From the NCBI GenBank assembly GCA_022769625.1, contig JALEJP010000002.1, forward strand, positions 1-36,179: 36,179 bases of DNA, written 5' to 3'. Shown here one piece after another: positions 16,653 to 25,525 of the stretch. Below the pieces are notes generated by a model that was given only the letters and a program-made list of their open reading frames with translations, was not told the DNA's origin and searched no databases. The DNA comes from Lachnospiraceae bacterium. Its GTDB lineage: Bacteria > Bacillota > Clostridia > Lachnospirales > Lachnospiraceae. The first letter of the stretch is position 1. Every line of letters begins with the position of its first letter. The position numbers were made by a program, and so were the translations under genes.

Positions 16653-18266
16653 ATGCAAAGAAAAGATAGAAAAATAGATAATTCGATGTTTTGTTTTCAA
16701 TGTGAACAGACTGCCGGATGCACCGGATGTACCGGATTGGTCGGCGTGTGTGGAAAAAAGGCTGATGTTGCCAATTTACAGGACGAGCTTACCGGAGCAC
16801 TCATTGATCTGGCCCGGGCCGCACGCGGGGCACGTCCGACAAACGTTACCCATAAAGTAATGATGGAAGGTCTGTTCACCACACTTACCAATGTAAGTTT
16901 TCATGAAAAAACCATTCAGCAGCAGATCGAAACAGTTAGAACAGAAAGAAATATCCTGATTTCCCAAAAACAGTCACAGATCGAATCCTGCTGCGGCGAC
17001 CAACCATACGATATGAAAAAACTCTGGAATGCCGATGAGGATATCCGGTCTCTGAAATCCCTGATTCTGTTCGGCCTGCGTGGGATGGCAGCCTATGCCT
17101 GTCATGCCTGGACGCTTGGCTATACCGATGATGAAGTAAATGCCTTTTTCTATGAAGGACTGTCTGCCGTTGGTGAAGATCTGGATATGGAACAGCTTTT
17201 GCCCATTGTCCTGAAAGTCGGTGAAGTTAACCTGAAATGTATGGCTTTACTGGATCAGGCAAACACCAGAACCTATGGTAACCCGTCACCGGTAAACGTT
17301 CCTCTCAAAGTGGAAAAAGGTCCATTCATTGTAGTCAGCGGTCACGATCTGAAAGATCTGCAGCTTCTTTTGGAACAGACCGCAGGAACGGGAATCCATA
17401 TCTACACGAATGGAGAAATGCTTCCGGCACATGCTTATCCTAGGCTGAAAGCCTATCCACATCTCAAGGGAAACTTTGGAACAGCCTGGCATAACCAGCA
17501 AAAGGAATTTGCCGACATCCCGGCTCCCATTCTCTTTACCACAAATTGCCTGATGCCGCCAAAATCCAGCTATGCGGACCGCGTATTTACAACAGCAGTG
17601 GTTTCCTATCCTGGAATCACCCATATTGGAGAAGAAAAAGATTTTACCCCCGTCATCCAAAAAGCCCTGGAACTGGGCGGATATTCGGAAGAAAAAGAAT
17701 TTACCGGAAATAATGGGGGCACAACCGTGACGACCGGCTTTGCACATGACGCAGTATTATCCGTTGCAGATAAGGTAATTGACGCAGTAAAAACCGGGGC
17801 ATTAAAACACATCTTCCTTGTAGGAGGATGCGACGGTGCACGCTCCAAACGCAGCTATTATACCGAATTTGTAAAACAGACTCCTGCAGACACGGCCATT
17901 CTTACCCTTGCCTGCGGCAAATATCGCTTTAACGACCTTGATCTGGGAACCATTGGCGGCCTTCCCCGCATCATGGATATGGGACAATGCAACGATGCAT
18001 ACAGTGCAGTCAAAGTAGCGGCAGCTCTTGCAGAAGCCTTTGAATGTGGAATCAATGATCTTCCTCTGACCCTGGTGCTTTCCTGGTATGAGCAGAAAGC
18101 AGTTTGTATTCTGCTTACCCTTCTGCATCTTGGTATCCGGAATATCTATCTGGGGCCTACTCTTCCGGCATTTCTCTCAGCCAATGTGCTGGAGTTTCTG
18201 GTTAAAAACTATGACATCCATCCGACAACCACACCGGAAGATGATCTGGCACAGATTTTGCAGTAG
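16653..18266 (+). CDS. hcp: Hydroxylamine reductase / hybrid cluster protein
   Basis: 537 residues. Fe-S protein with a 4Fe-4S cluster and an Fe-S-O hybrid cluster; proposed hydroxylamine or nitric oxide reductase and nitrosation enzyme in anaerobes under nitrosative stress. The N-terminal cysteines at about 14, 17, 26 and 33 (MFCFQCEQTAGC, then VGVCGK) form the first cluster motif. Other family segments are GLRGMAAYACHAWTLGY, LFTTNCLMPP, LVGGCDGARSKRSYYTEF, LACGKYRFN and IYLGPTLPAFLS. The ATG at 16653 has GGGAGG upstream; the usual MFCFQC start lies 11 codons in, without a ribosome site, so a short basic extension is predicted. Alone on its transcript, divergent from the Crp/Fnr gene. Confidence 0.96.
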   Translation: MQRKDRKIDNSMFCFQCEQTAGCTGCTGLVGVCGKKADVANLQDELTGALIDLARAARGARPTNVTHKVMMEGLFTTLTNVSFHEKTIQQQIETVRTERNILISQKQSQIESCCGDQPYDMKKLWNADEDIRSLKSLILFGLRGMAAYACHAWTLGYTDDEVNAFFYEGLSAVGEDLDMEQLLPIVLKVGEVNLKCMALLDQANTRTYGNPSPVNVPLKVEKGPFIVVSGHDLKDLQLLLEQTAGTGIHIYTNGEMLPAHAYPRLKAYPHLKGNFGTAWHNQQKEFADIPAPILFTTNCLMPPKSSYADRVFTTAVVSYPGITHIGEEKDFTPVIQKALELGGYSEEKEFTGNNGGTTVTTGFAHDAVLSVADKVIDAVKTGALKHIFLVGGCDGARSKRSYYTEFVKQTPADTAILTLACGKYRFNDLDLGTIGGLPRIMDMGQCNDAYSAVKVAAALAEAFECGINDLPLTLVLSWYEQKAVCILLTLLHLGIRNIYLGPTLPAFLSANVLEFLVKNYDIHPTTTPEDDLAQILQ

Positions 18267-18291
18267 AACGACACAGAAGTCGTATAAAGAC

Positions 18292-18326
18292 ACAGGAGGT
18301 TGGCAATATCATTGTCAACCTCCTGT
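18292..18326. terminator. Hairpin between convergent hcp and rlmD
   Basis: A perfect 11-bp stem, ACAGGAGGTTG (18292-18302) with CAACCTCCTGT (18316-18326), 13-nt loop. It sits between two converging genes. No direct U-tract follows on either side (a T-run is 13 nt further on the plus strand), so it may act as a weak bidirectional terminator. Confidence 0.55.
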
Positions 18327-18335
18327 TCTGCAAAC

Positions 18336-19697
18336 TCACTTGTTTTTTACAAAAAGAGAAATCACTTCACAATGTACCGTCTGACAAAACTGATCCACTC
18401 CCACGCATTTCTCCATCCGGTATCCTCTCTCTTCAAACACCTTCAGATCCCTGGCCAGACTGCTTGGCTTGCAGGAAATATACACCAGCTTTTCCACGCC
18501 ATAGTCCAGTATCCGGGGCAGTGCCTTGGGGTGCACACCATCTCTTGGCGGATCCAGGATGATCAGATCCGGTTTTTCTTCGATATGATCCAGGGCCTTC
18601 AGCACATCATCTGCCAGAAACGTACAGTTTGTGATTCCATTCATCGCGGCATTTTCTCTGGCGGCCTCCACAGCCTCCGGGATGATCTCCACGCCGATCA
18701 CCTTTTTGGCCACAGATGCGGCAATCTGTGCAATGGTTCCAGTGCCGCTGTAAAGGTCAAAAACAACCTTATCCCTGGTATCCCCGATGTACTCGCGCAC
18801 CGTCTGGTACAAAACCTCCGCTCCCCTGGAATTTGGCTGGAAAAAGGAGAAGGGAGTAATCTTAAACCGCAGTCCCAGCAGTTCTTCATAGAAATAATCC
18901 TGTCCATAGAGCAGCCTTGTCTCATCACTGCGCACCACATCGGACAGAGAATCATTGAGAATGTGCAGAATTCCTACAATCCTTCCCTCCAGATCAAGCT
19001 CCAGTAAAGCAGTTTTCAGGAGCTCCAGATCGCGCTCCTCCTGACTCGTTGTCACCAGATTAACCAAAATCTCACCCGTTTTACTGCCCCTGCGCAGCAG
19101 AAGATGACGCAGATAACCCATATGCTGCATCTTCCGGTAATAGCTTACCCCTCTTGTCCTGAAAAAATCAAGCACACAAAGCAGGATCTTATTCATATCC
19201 TCGTGTACCAGGCGACAGTCCCCTGCCGTCAGTACATCATACGTGCTCCCTTTTTTGTGCAGTCCCAGAGACAGCGGGCCATCCTTGTACTCGTCCCCAA
19301 AAGAAAACTCCATTTTATTACGGTATGCAAATTCAACGGGGCTTCCCTTCACACCTTCAAAGGTATACTCATATCCTGCGGCATCATCAAACAGCTTACG
19401 CAGCTGTGCCTCTTTCATGGCAAGCTGATCCTCATAGAGCATCGTCTGATACATACATCCGCCGCAGGCCGGGAAAATACTGCACACCGGATCTCGTTTC
19501 TCAAGTGGTGACGTTTCCAGTATCTCAAGGAGACGGCCTTCCATGCGTCCCCCTTTCTTTTTATTGATTACAAAACGCACCTTCTGCCCCGGGATACCAT
19601 TTTTAACAGTAACTACTTTATCCTCCACCGGGACACGGCCTTTATTCTGAAAATCGACTCTTTCGATGATTCCATCATAGATCTCACCTTTTTTCAT
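18336..19697 (-). CDS. rlmD: 23S rRNA (uracil-C5)-methyltransferase, RumA/RlmD type
   Basis: 453 residues from the ATG at 19697 (AAGGAGG upstream). SAM-dependent methylation of a 23S rRNA uracil. A short TRAM-like region comes first, then Fe-S cysteines (VCSIFPACGGCMYQ), then the methyltransferase: FFQPNSRGAEVLY, DLYSGTGTIAQIAASVAKKV, ILDPPRDGVHPKAL and the catalytic cysteine in LVYISCKPSSLARDL. Firmicutes often carry two or three paralogues (RlmCD type), so the exact uridine target is uncertain. Monocistronic by spacing. Confidence 0.93.
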   Translation of the reverse strand: MKKGEIYDGIIERVDFQNKGRVPVEDKVVTVKNGIPGQKVRFVINKKKGGRMEGRLLEILETSPLEKRDPVCSIFPACGGCMYQTMLYEDQLAMKEAQLRKLFDDAAGYEYTFEGVKGSPVEFAYRNKMEFSFGDEYKDGPLSLGLHKKGSTYDVLTAGDCRLVHEDMNKILLCVLDFFRTRGVSYYRKMQHMGYLRHLLLRRGSKTGEILVNLVTTSQEERDLELLKTALLELDLEGRIVGILHILNDSLSDVVRSDETRLLYGQDYFYEELLGLRFKITPFSFFQPNSRGAEVLYQTVREYIGDTRDKVVFDLYSGTGTIAQIAASVAKKVIGVEIIPEAVEAARENAAMNGITNCTFLADDVLKALDHIEEKPDLIILDPPRDGVHPKALPRILDYGVEKLVYISCKPSSLARDLKVFEERGYRMEKCVGVDQFCQTVHCEVISLFVKNK

Positions 19698-19755
19698 CAC
19701 TTCCTCCTTCGTAACGGACTGATCTGAACCGGTGACCGCCACCGGCTAAAAAATA

Positions 19756-19780
19756 TGGAGGTGTATCGTTAACACCTCCA
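19756..19780 (-). terminator. Terminator after the Asp/Phe-repeat protein gene
   Basis: TGGAGGTGT (19756-19764) pairs with ACACCTCCA (19772-19780), 7-nt loop. On the minus strand it is followed by TATTTTTT; 14 nt past the stop. Confidence 0.85.
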
Positions 19781-19793
19781 CATGTTACATCCT

Positions 19794-20057
19794 TTACTCT
19801 TCTTCCGTCTCCGGCTCTTTCGCTGCCTCTTCCTCGGTGTCGTCATCGAAATAATCGTCAAAATCGTCATCGAAATCGTCGTCAAAATCATCCAGATAAT
19901 CCGGTGTGAAATAACGGTAAACCGCATATGCAATACCGGCAACTGCTGCTACAGCGCCAATGATTGCAAGAATCCAAAGCACTGTATTTTTCTGTTTTTC
20001 TTCTTCTTTCTTCTGCAATGCAGTAATCAGATCTTTTAACTCATCCAGCTTATTCAT
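19794..20057 (-). CDS. Single-pass membrane protein with Asp/Phe repeat tail
   Basis: 87 residues. An N-terminal amphipathic charged helix (MNKLDELKDLITALQKKEEEKQKN), one membrane helix at about 26-46, then a tail in which DDF is repeated (DDFDDDFDDDFDDYFDDD), then TEEE-rich. The N-terminus is probably outside-in by the charge rule, placing the acid repeat on one side of the membrane as a long, extremely acidic ligand surface. A conserved Lachnospiraceae-type hypothetical; I do not know its function. AAAGGA site before the ATG; a TGA-TATACT extended -10 lies at 20118-20123. Own terminator follows. Confidence 0.8.
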   Translation of the reverse strand: MNKLDELKDLITALQKKEEEKQKNTVLWILAIIGAVAAVAGIAYAVYRYFTPDYLDDFDDDFDDDFDDYFDDDTEEEAAKEPETEEE

Positions 20058-20117
20058 ATATACACGTCCTTTCTTGACCGCTCTGACTCTTCATCGGCGG
20101 GTCCGTTCTTACTCCAT

Positions 20118-20123
20118 AGTATA
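20118..20123 (-). promoter_or_regulatory. Extended -10 promoter candidate for the Asp/Phe-repeat gene
   Basis: Minus strand TGA-TATACT, about 60 nt before the ATG, without a clear -35. Confidence 0.35.
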
Positions 20124-20233
20124 TCACTTTTCCGGATAGATTACTATAAAAAAATGTATTTTTTTACGCGGTACTTCAAAACAGCTTTCCCATCATCGAG
20201 AACACGGTTCTCCCGGCCCGGGGCAATCCTGGT

Positions 20234-22468
20234 TTACAACTTTTTCAGTTTAGCAAATGCCGCGAACATCTTTTTTACACCAAATTTTTCAAAATTTACA
20301 GTTACCTCGTAATCTCTTCCGCCATCCTGAATCTTTTCCACCATACCGACGCCGAATTTCATGTGACGTACCGTATCTCCCACTTCATACTCCAGACTCC
20401 CGGCTTTCTCCGGCATCCCCTTTTTCAGGTCAAATACAGTATCATATGCTTTTGTATGAAAAACACTTTTTGCCTGTGCATAGGCATTTGTCCGGTTCTT
20501 TTCCGTCTGCGGTATCTCCTGTTTTCTGTGCTCTTCCTTCCTTCCAAAATCAAGCTTTTCCTTTGGCAGCTCATCCAGAAAACGGGACGGACGGTTATAA
20601 TGTGTCTCTCCTCTGCTCATTCGCATCCTGGCACAGGTCAGAGTCAGATGACGCATGGCCCGGGTAATTCCCACGTAGCAAAGCCTCCGCTCTTCCTCCA
20701 GTGCATCCTCATCCTCCGAATCAATGGACAGATAACTGGGAAACAGCCCATCCTCCATTCCAGCCAGATATACTTCCGGAAACTCAAGGCCCTTTGCACT
20801 GTGAAGAGTCATCAGCACCACATGGCTGCTGCACTCATCCAGGCTGTCAATATCTGCAACCAACGCAACCTCTTCCAGAAATCCTTCCAGTGAAGGTTCT
20901 TCGGCTTCCTCTTCATAAGACGTAACTTTATTGATCAGCTCATCAATATTTTCCAGTCGCGCTTTTGCTTCTTCCGTTCCTTCTGCTTCCAGCTCGCTCA
21001 CATATCCGGTGCGCTCGATCACTTCCTTTAACAACTCACTGACTGAGAAAAATTCCTCCTGCGTGCGCAGTGTTCGGATAAAGGTCACAAAAGAATTAAT
21101 TTTGGAAACTGCTCTTCCTGCACCCATTATTTCTGACGCATGCTCCAGTGCCTCATAAAAACTCATCTGATGTGCCAGCGCATACTCCTGCACACGTGTC
21201 ACCGTTGTGGCACCGATCCCCCGTTTGGGGACATTCAGTATCCGACGCACGGACAGATCATCTTTTGCATTGTCAATGGTCTTCAGATAGGCCAGCAGAT
21301 CCTTAATTTCCTTCCTTGCATAGAAATTAACACCACCCACGATTTTGTATGGAATATTGGCCATTAAGAATTTTTCTTCGAACATACGGGACTGGGCATT
21401 GGTACGATACAGAATCGCAAAATCCCGGTAATCCGCCTCCTGCCTGCGCACTCTGGCAGCAATCTCACCGGAAATAAATTCCGCCTCCTCGAAAGCAGAC
21501 TGAAAGCTGCGCATCCGCACTTTATCACCCTGGCCATTGGCTGTCCAGAGTTTTTTCTCCTTCCTCCCCGTGTTATTCTGAATCACACTGTTCGCCGCAT
21601 CCAGAATATTCTGCGTGGAACGGTAATTCTGTTCCAGCTTCACCACACAGGCATCCGGAAAGATCTTTTCAAAGCTTAAAATATTTTCAATATTGGCACC
21701 CCGGAATTTATAGATGGACTGATCATCGTCACCCACCACACAGAGATTCTGATATTTTGCAGCCAGAAGGCTTACCAGCTTAAACTGTGCTGTGTTGGTA
21801 TCCTGATACTCATCCACCATAATATACCGGAAACGTTCCTGATATTCATCCAATATATCCGGATTATTCTGAAACAGCTCCACGGTTTTCATAATCAGAT
21901 CGTCAAAATCAAATGCATTGGAGCTTTTCAGCTGCCGCTGGTACTCCGAATAGGCTTTCGCAATGATTTCCTGCCGATAGTCCCCCTGTGCATCCAGTGC
22001 AAACTGCTCCGGCCCGATCAATTCGTCCTTTGCCGATGAAATAACGCCAAGAATTGCCCGTTCCTTGTATTTCTTCGTATCAATGTTCAGACGCTTGCAG
22101 ATATCCTTCATCAATGATTTCTGATCATCTCCATCGTAAATCACAAAATTCGTATCATACCCGATCCATCCGCTGTGGCGTCTCAGAATCCGGACACAAG
22201 CCGAATGAAACGTAGATACCCAGATGCGCTCCGCTCCCTGTCCAACCAGCCGATTGACACGTTCTCTCATTTCTCCGGCTGCCTTGTTCGTAAATGTGAT
22301 GGCCAGTATATTCCATGGCATAATGCCCTTTTCTTCCATTAAATAAGCAATCCTGTGGGTCAGAACACGTGTCTTTCCCGATCCTGCACCAGCCAGCACA
22401 AGAAGCGGCCCTTCCGTATGAAAGACCGCTTCCTGCTGTTTATCATTCAGTGTTTCGTATACACTCAT
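20234..22468 (-). CDS. pcrA: UvrD/PcrA-type 3'-5' DNA helicase
   Basis: 744 residues from the ATG at 22468 (GGAGGAAG upstream). Superfamily 1A ATP-dependent helicase for repair and for clearing stalled replication. Q motif LNDKQQEAV, Walker A AGAGSGKTRVL (26-36), AITFTNKAA, DEYQDTN (Walker B), GDDDQSIYKFRGA, LEQNYRST, VVLMTLHSAKGLEFPEVYLAGMEDGLFP and EEERRLCYVGITRA are all in order. The C-terminus (VGDTVRHMKFGVGMVEKI) forms the Tudor-like RNA polymerase-binding domain of PcrA. Confidence 0.97.
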   Translation of the reverse strand: MSVYETLNDKQQEAVFHTEGPLLVLAGAGSGKTRVLTHRIAYLMEEKGIMPWNILAITFTNKAAGEMRERVNRLVGQGAERIWVSTFHSACVRILRRHSGWIGYDTNFVIYDGDDQKSLMKDICKRLNIDTKKYKERAILGVISSAKDELIGPEQFALDAQGDYRQEIIAKAYSEYQRQLKSSNAFDFDDLIMKTVELFQNNPDILDEYQERFRYIMVDEYQDTNTAQFKLVSLLAAKYQNLCVVGDDDQSIYKFRGANIENILSFEKIFPDACVVKLEQNYRSTQNILDAANSVIQNNTGRKEKKLWTANGQGDKVRMRSFQSAFEEAEFISGEIAARVRRQEADYRDFAILYRTNAQSRMFEEKFLMANIPYKIVGGVNFYARKEIKDLLAYLKTIDNAKDDLSVRRILNVPKRGIGATTVTRVQEYALAHQMSFYEALEHASEIMGAGRAVSKINSFVTFIRTLRTQEEFFSVSELLKEVIERTGYVSELEAEGTEEAKARLENIDELINKVTSYEEEAEEPSLEGFLEEVALVADIDSLDECSSHVVLMTLHSAKGLEFPEVYLAGMEDGLFPSYLSIDSEDEDALEEERRLCYVGITRAMRHLTLTCARMRMSRGETHYNRPSRFLDELPKEKLDFGRKEEHRKQEIPQTEKNRTNAYAQAKSVFHTKAYDTVFDLKKGMPEKAGSLEYEVGDTVRHMKFGVGMVEKIQDGGRDYEVTVNFEKFGVKKMFAAFAKLKKL

Positions 22469-22539
22469 AAACTTCCTCCAACTATCTATTATCTTCTGCA
22501 TCCAGATCTCAGATTGGCTGCCGCAAAACTGTTCTGTTT

Positions 22540-23208
22540 TTAAATCGGCTGCTTATGCAGCTTGCCGCGCTCTGTTTCCAGACGGAAACCATAGTACAGA
22601 CGATCTGCCACAGCCACAAGCATCAGTGCACAGAACCCGTCAAACACAGAATGCTGTTTTAAAAATACGGTAGACAGAATGATAAGAATCGTCAATATAC
22701 CGGCTCCCCAACTCCAGGCCTTATTCTTCTGTGCCAGCTTGCTTCTCTTAATCGCCAGAAACGCTGCTACCGAGTTATATACATGAATACTGGGTAGCAC
22801 ATTTGTCGCTGTATCCTGAGAATAAATAAACTTCACAAGTTCCGTAAATATATTATCCCTCTCAAAGGTATGGGGACGAAGGTTCAGACCGTTGGGATAA
22901 ATTGCGGAAATAATCAGAAAAACTGTCATGCCAAATACCAGCGACTGTGCCAGTGCATCAAAATTTTCCTCCTCATGCAGCAGAAAATAAACAACCGTCA
23001 CTGCAATGTAAACAAACCAGAGCATATATGGTATAATAAAAACCTCAAGAAACGGAATTTTATAATCAATAGGCAGAGTCATGATGTGAATCCCCGATAC
23101 CGGCCTGTTTTCCAGCCAGGAAAAACCTGCAAGATAAAAAACCATAAAGGCCAGAAGTGCTGCTGCTCTTAAAATAAGCTTTTTATTCTTGGTTATGAAC
23201 GCTTTAAT
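22540..23208 (-). CDS. PAP2-superfamily membrane phosphatase; probable ATT start
   Basis: About 223 residues from an ATT at 23208; ATG at 23238 or TTG at 23253 would add 10-15 residues. Several membrane helices. The phosphatase pattern resembles the inositolphosphotransferase/PAP2-3 group: LPSIHVYNSVAAFLAI and, later, STVFLKQHSVFDGFCALMLV, giving the catalytic histidines and aspartate. Likely acts on a lipid phosphate at the membrane. The start is unusual: GGGAGG (23216-23221) lies exactly 7 nt before the ATT, and the predicted promoter places the transcript start near 23234, after the ATG. No other in-frame start with a ribosome site exists. pcrA follows after 71 nt. Confidence 0.8.
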   Translation of the reverse strand: MKAFITKNKKLILRAAALLAFMVFYLAGFSWLENRPVSGIHIMTLPIDYKIPFLEVFIIPYMLWFVYIAVTVVYFLLHEEENFDALAQSLVFGMTVFLIISAIYPNGLNLRPHTFERDNIFTELVKFIYSQDTATNVLPSIHVYNSVAAFLAIKRSKLAQKNKAWSWGAGILTILIILSTVFLKQHSVFDGFCALMLVAVADRLYYGFRLETERGKLHKQPI

Positions 23209-23240
23209 GGTAATTCCTCCCTTGTCTTTTACTGACATAT

Positions 23241-23269
23241 ATACTGCCAGCAACCCTCTAAAATGTCAA
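23241..23269 (-). promoter_or_regulatory. Promoter of the PAP2-like gene
   Basis: Minus strand: TTGACA (23264-23269), 17-nt spacer ending in an extended TGG, -10 CAGTAT (23241-23246). Predicted start near 23234. Confidence 0.5.
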
Positions 23270-23393
23270 CCCGGTTCTAATTATTTTAAAGAAAAATAAG
23301 AGAATCTTAAGTGCCTATTTATTAAAGCACTTTATGCCGGATTTTTCAATCCCTTTTTCTACTTTATTCGTTCAAAAAAATCGTCCTACCCCC

Positions 23394-23422
23394 TTGTCAT
23401 CTGGTTTTTAAAACTATATAAT
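23394..23422 (+). promoter_or_regulatory. Promoter of the DUF1836 gene
   Basis: TTGTCA (23394-23399), 17-nt spacer, TATAAT (23417-23422). Start near 23429 gives a leader of about 165 nt. Confidence 0.65.
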
Positions 23423-23428
23423 GTAATA

Positions 23429-23593
23429 TGATACCAGGGTCAAAGACTTTTGTTCCCAAAATCATGTAACATATGAGAATGAACGATTCTGATGCAGGAT
23501 ACGCCATCACCTGGTATTCTGCATTACATCAGAAAGCAAAACGGATGCAGTTACATTCATGGATGCTTCGCATCTGTTCACAGGAGGATACCT
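23429..23593 (+). promoter_or_regulatory. Structured 5' leader of the DUF1836 gene
   Basis: The leader holds an 11-bp stem ATGCAGGATAC (23492-23502) with GTATTCTGCAT (23514-23524, one G-U pair), then a small GATGC-TTC-GCATC hairpin (about 23563-23575) just before the AGGAGG. No known riboswitch consensus is recognised. Confidence 0.4.
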
Positions 23594-24202
23594 ATGACAA
23601 TTAATACAGATCAGCTTTTGGAGAGCATTCTGGAAAGCCTGGATCGCGTTGATTATATCAGACCTCAGGATATTCCGGATATTCAGTTATATATGGATCA
23701 GGTTACGACTTTTATGGATACCCATCTTGCTTCCACCAGGCGTTACCCGGAAGACAAGATTCTGACGAAAACCATGATTAACAATTACGCCAAAAACAAT
23801 CTTATCCCCCCTCCGGAAAAGAAAAAATACTCCAGAGAGCACATGCTGCTTATGATTTTTATCTATTATTTTAAATCCTTCCTGTCTATTACTGACATTC
23901 AGGCTCTGATGTCCCCTCTTACTGAAAAATACTTTCAGAAAGAAGGCGGCTTTAATCTGGAATCCGTCTATAATGAAGTCTTCCAGATGGAAAAGCCACA
24001 GGTAGAACGTTTGAAAGACAGCGTCCGTGAACTGTATCGCACTTCCAAAGATACTTTCCAGGATGCACCTGAGGATGACCGGGATTTCCTTCAGCAGTTT
24101 TCCTTTATCTGTCTTTTAAGCTTCGATGTATATCTGAAAAAACAGATGATAGAACGACTGATTGACAAGCTTCCAAAACCGGATCCCAAAAAGAAAAAAT
24201 AA
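23594..24202 (+). CDS. DUF1836 domain protein
   Basis: 202 residues from the ATG at 23594 (AGGAGG six bases upstream). The DUF1836 pattern is seen in LTKTMINNYAKNNLIPPPEKKKYSREHMLLMIFIYYFKSFLSITDIQALM, which looks like a MerR-type helix-turn-helix (T-x-x-x-I-x-N-Y followed by Y-x-x-x-H). The rest is helical and charged with a Lys-rich end (KLPKPDPKKKK). Function unknown; a DNA-binding regulatory role is inferred. It stands alone with its own promoter and a long leader. Confidence 0.8.
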   Translation: MTINTDQLLESILESLDRVDYIRPQDIPDIQLYMDQVTTFMDTHLASTRRYPEDKILTKTMINNYAKNNLIPPPEKKKYSREHMLLMIFIYYFKSFLSITDIQALMSPLTEKYFQKEGGFNLESVYNEVFQMEKPQVERLKDSVRELYRTSKDTFQDAPEDDRDFLQQFSFICLLSFDVYLKKQMIERLIDKLPKPDPKKKK

Positions 24203-24233
24203 ACTCTTGAAATTTCCTGCTGTAACAAAGAAT

Positions 24234-24280
24234 TGCCCGGTATGCACCGAAGATTTTCTTTCTTCGGCACATACCGGGCA
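24234..24280. terminator. Two-tier hairpin between convergent genes
   Basis: Outer 11-bp stem TGCCCGGTATG (24234-24244) with CATACCGGGCA (24270-24280); inner 7-bp stem CCGAAGA (24247-24253) with TCTTCGG (24261-24267). Lies between the converging DUF1836 and YerC genes; no clear U-tract on either side. Confidence 0.6.
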
Positions 24281-24300
24281 TAACCACATCCATATTTCTT

Positions 24301-24588
24301 TTATTTTTTCATGCGGCTGAATACCATTTCATAACCATCATTTCCATAGTTCAAAGAACGGTTGACTCTGCTGATCGTAGCAGTCGATGCACCCGTTTTC
24401 TCTGCAATCTCCAGATAAGTACGCTTTTCACGAAGCATCTTTGCCACTTCAAATCGCTGAGAAAGAGACAACAGTTCATTTACCGTACATACATCCTCAA
24501 AAAAAGCATAGCATTCTTCCTTGTCCTGCAAACTCAGAATAGCTTCAAACAGGCTGTCCACAGCCTCAGTTCTGATCTTTTTACTCAT
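24301..24588 (-). CDS. YerC/YecD-type TrpR-related regulator
   Basis: 95 residues. The TrpR-like fold is recognised from LFEAILSLQDKEECYAFFEDVCTVNELLSLSQRFEVAKML and the helix-turn-helix TYLEIAEKTGASTATISRVNRSLNYG. This family is common in Firmicutes as a short DNA-binding protein; it lacks evidence for tryptophan binding. ATG at 24588 with AAGGGG upstream. Single gene; target unknown. Confidence 0.9.
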   Translation of the reverse strand: MSKKIRTEAVDSLFEAILSLQDKEECYAFFEDVCTVNELLSLSQRFEVAKMLREKRTYLEIAEKTGASTATISRVNRSLNYGNDGYEMVFSRMKK

Positions 24589-24693
24589 ATCTTACCCCTT
24601 CTGCCTTTTCTTAAGGCTCTTTCTACACCTCATTCTATCGCTTGGCGACATCAATGTCATTATATTAACACACTAAACTTTTACTGTAAAGGC

Positions 24694-25431
24694 TTATTCC
24701 TCTCCTCTTTTAAAACGCTGCGTATACTTTTTATATTCCTGTACGGAACGGTTTACAATCAGCTCTTCCGGGAACTGCGCTTTCTCAAGAATCGGCAGCA
24801 GCCAGGTAAAATTCCCCACATCTTCCTGCGTATGGGCATCACTTCCCAGTAAAACCGGAACACGATATTTTTTACACTGTTCCAGCAAAATCAGATCATT
24901 TTCTGCTGCACCTTTTCTGGATGCTTTTGGATGCATGGAACTGTTGTTTAATTCCAGAAGAATATGATGTTCCGCCGCAGCCTGCACCAGAGCCTCATAG
25001 TCCACGGGATAACGGTCATCATCCGGATGTCCGATGATATCCACATAGGGATTCTCCATTACTTTAAGATAAGCATTGGTATTTTGTTCCCGGCTTCCAA
25101 ACGGAATACATGGAACATGAAGGCTTGCAATCACCACATCCATCCTTTTCAGCAGGCGCTCACTCATATCAATCGTCCCGTCAAAATCCATAATATTGAG
25201 CTCTGTTCCATACATCATCTGAACACCATACAATTCGCGCGGCAACACCTTAAAATTTGTAAAATACATGTCGCTGCAGGTTCCAGGCATCGCCATCGAG
25301 TGCTCCGTAATCCCCAGAAGCTCCAGTCCTTTTTCCGATGCCTCCTTTGCCATTTCATGAATTGTACTGTATGCGTGACCGCTTGCAACCGTATGTGTAT
25401 GAGAATCTAACACGTATTTCATCTCTGTCAT
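24694..25431 (-). CDS. PHP-domain phosphoesterase (YcdX-like)
   Basis: 245 residues. Trinuclear metal phosphatase of the PHP family: metal ligands in DSHTHTVASGHAYS (HTH near residue 11-13 and a further H), GITEHS, VIASLHV, DIIGHPDD and LGSDAHT. Length and layout fit the YcdX-like cytoplasmic phosphatases. Its natural substrate is not predictable. The ATG at 25431 is preferred (AAAGG four to five bases before); a second ATG is three codons in. Confidence 0.9.
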   Translation of the reverse strand: MTEMKYVLDSHTHTVASGHAYSTIHEMAKEASEKGLELLGITEHSMAMPGTCSDMYFTNFKVLPRELYGVQMMYGTELNIMDFDGTIDMSERLLKRMDVVIASLHVPCIPFGSREQNTNAYLKVMENPYVDIIGHPDDDRYPVDYEALVQAAAEHHILLELNNSSMHPKASRKGAAENDLILLEQCKKYRVPVLLGSDAHTQEDVGNFTWLLPILEKAQFPEELIVNRSVQEYKKYTQRFKRGEE

Positions 25432-25478
25432 TCATCCTTTCTCGTTATCCGTAACAATAAAACATGCCCTGTACATGG

Positions 25479-25511
25479 AAAGCCCGAACCGCGCTTAACA
25501 GTTCAGGCCTT
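25479..25511 (-). terminator. Hairpin after the OPT/PqqD genes
   Basis: AAGGCCTGAAC pairs with GTTCGGGCTTT (plus-strand positions 25501-25511 and 25479-25489; two G-U pairs), 15 nt past the PqqD-like stop. Only a short U-run follows. Confidence 0.45.
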
Positions 25512-25525
25512 CTCATTTTATCATA

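Noticed and set aside
20198-20212. Terminator after pcrA (GAGAAC-ACG-GTTCTC)
   Set aside because: A 6-bp hairpin with a 3-nt loop but no U-tract following on the minus strand; too weak to call.
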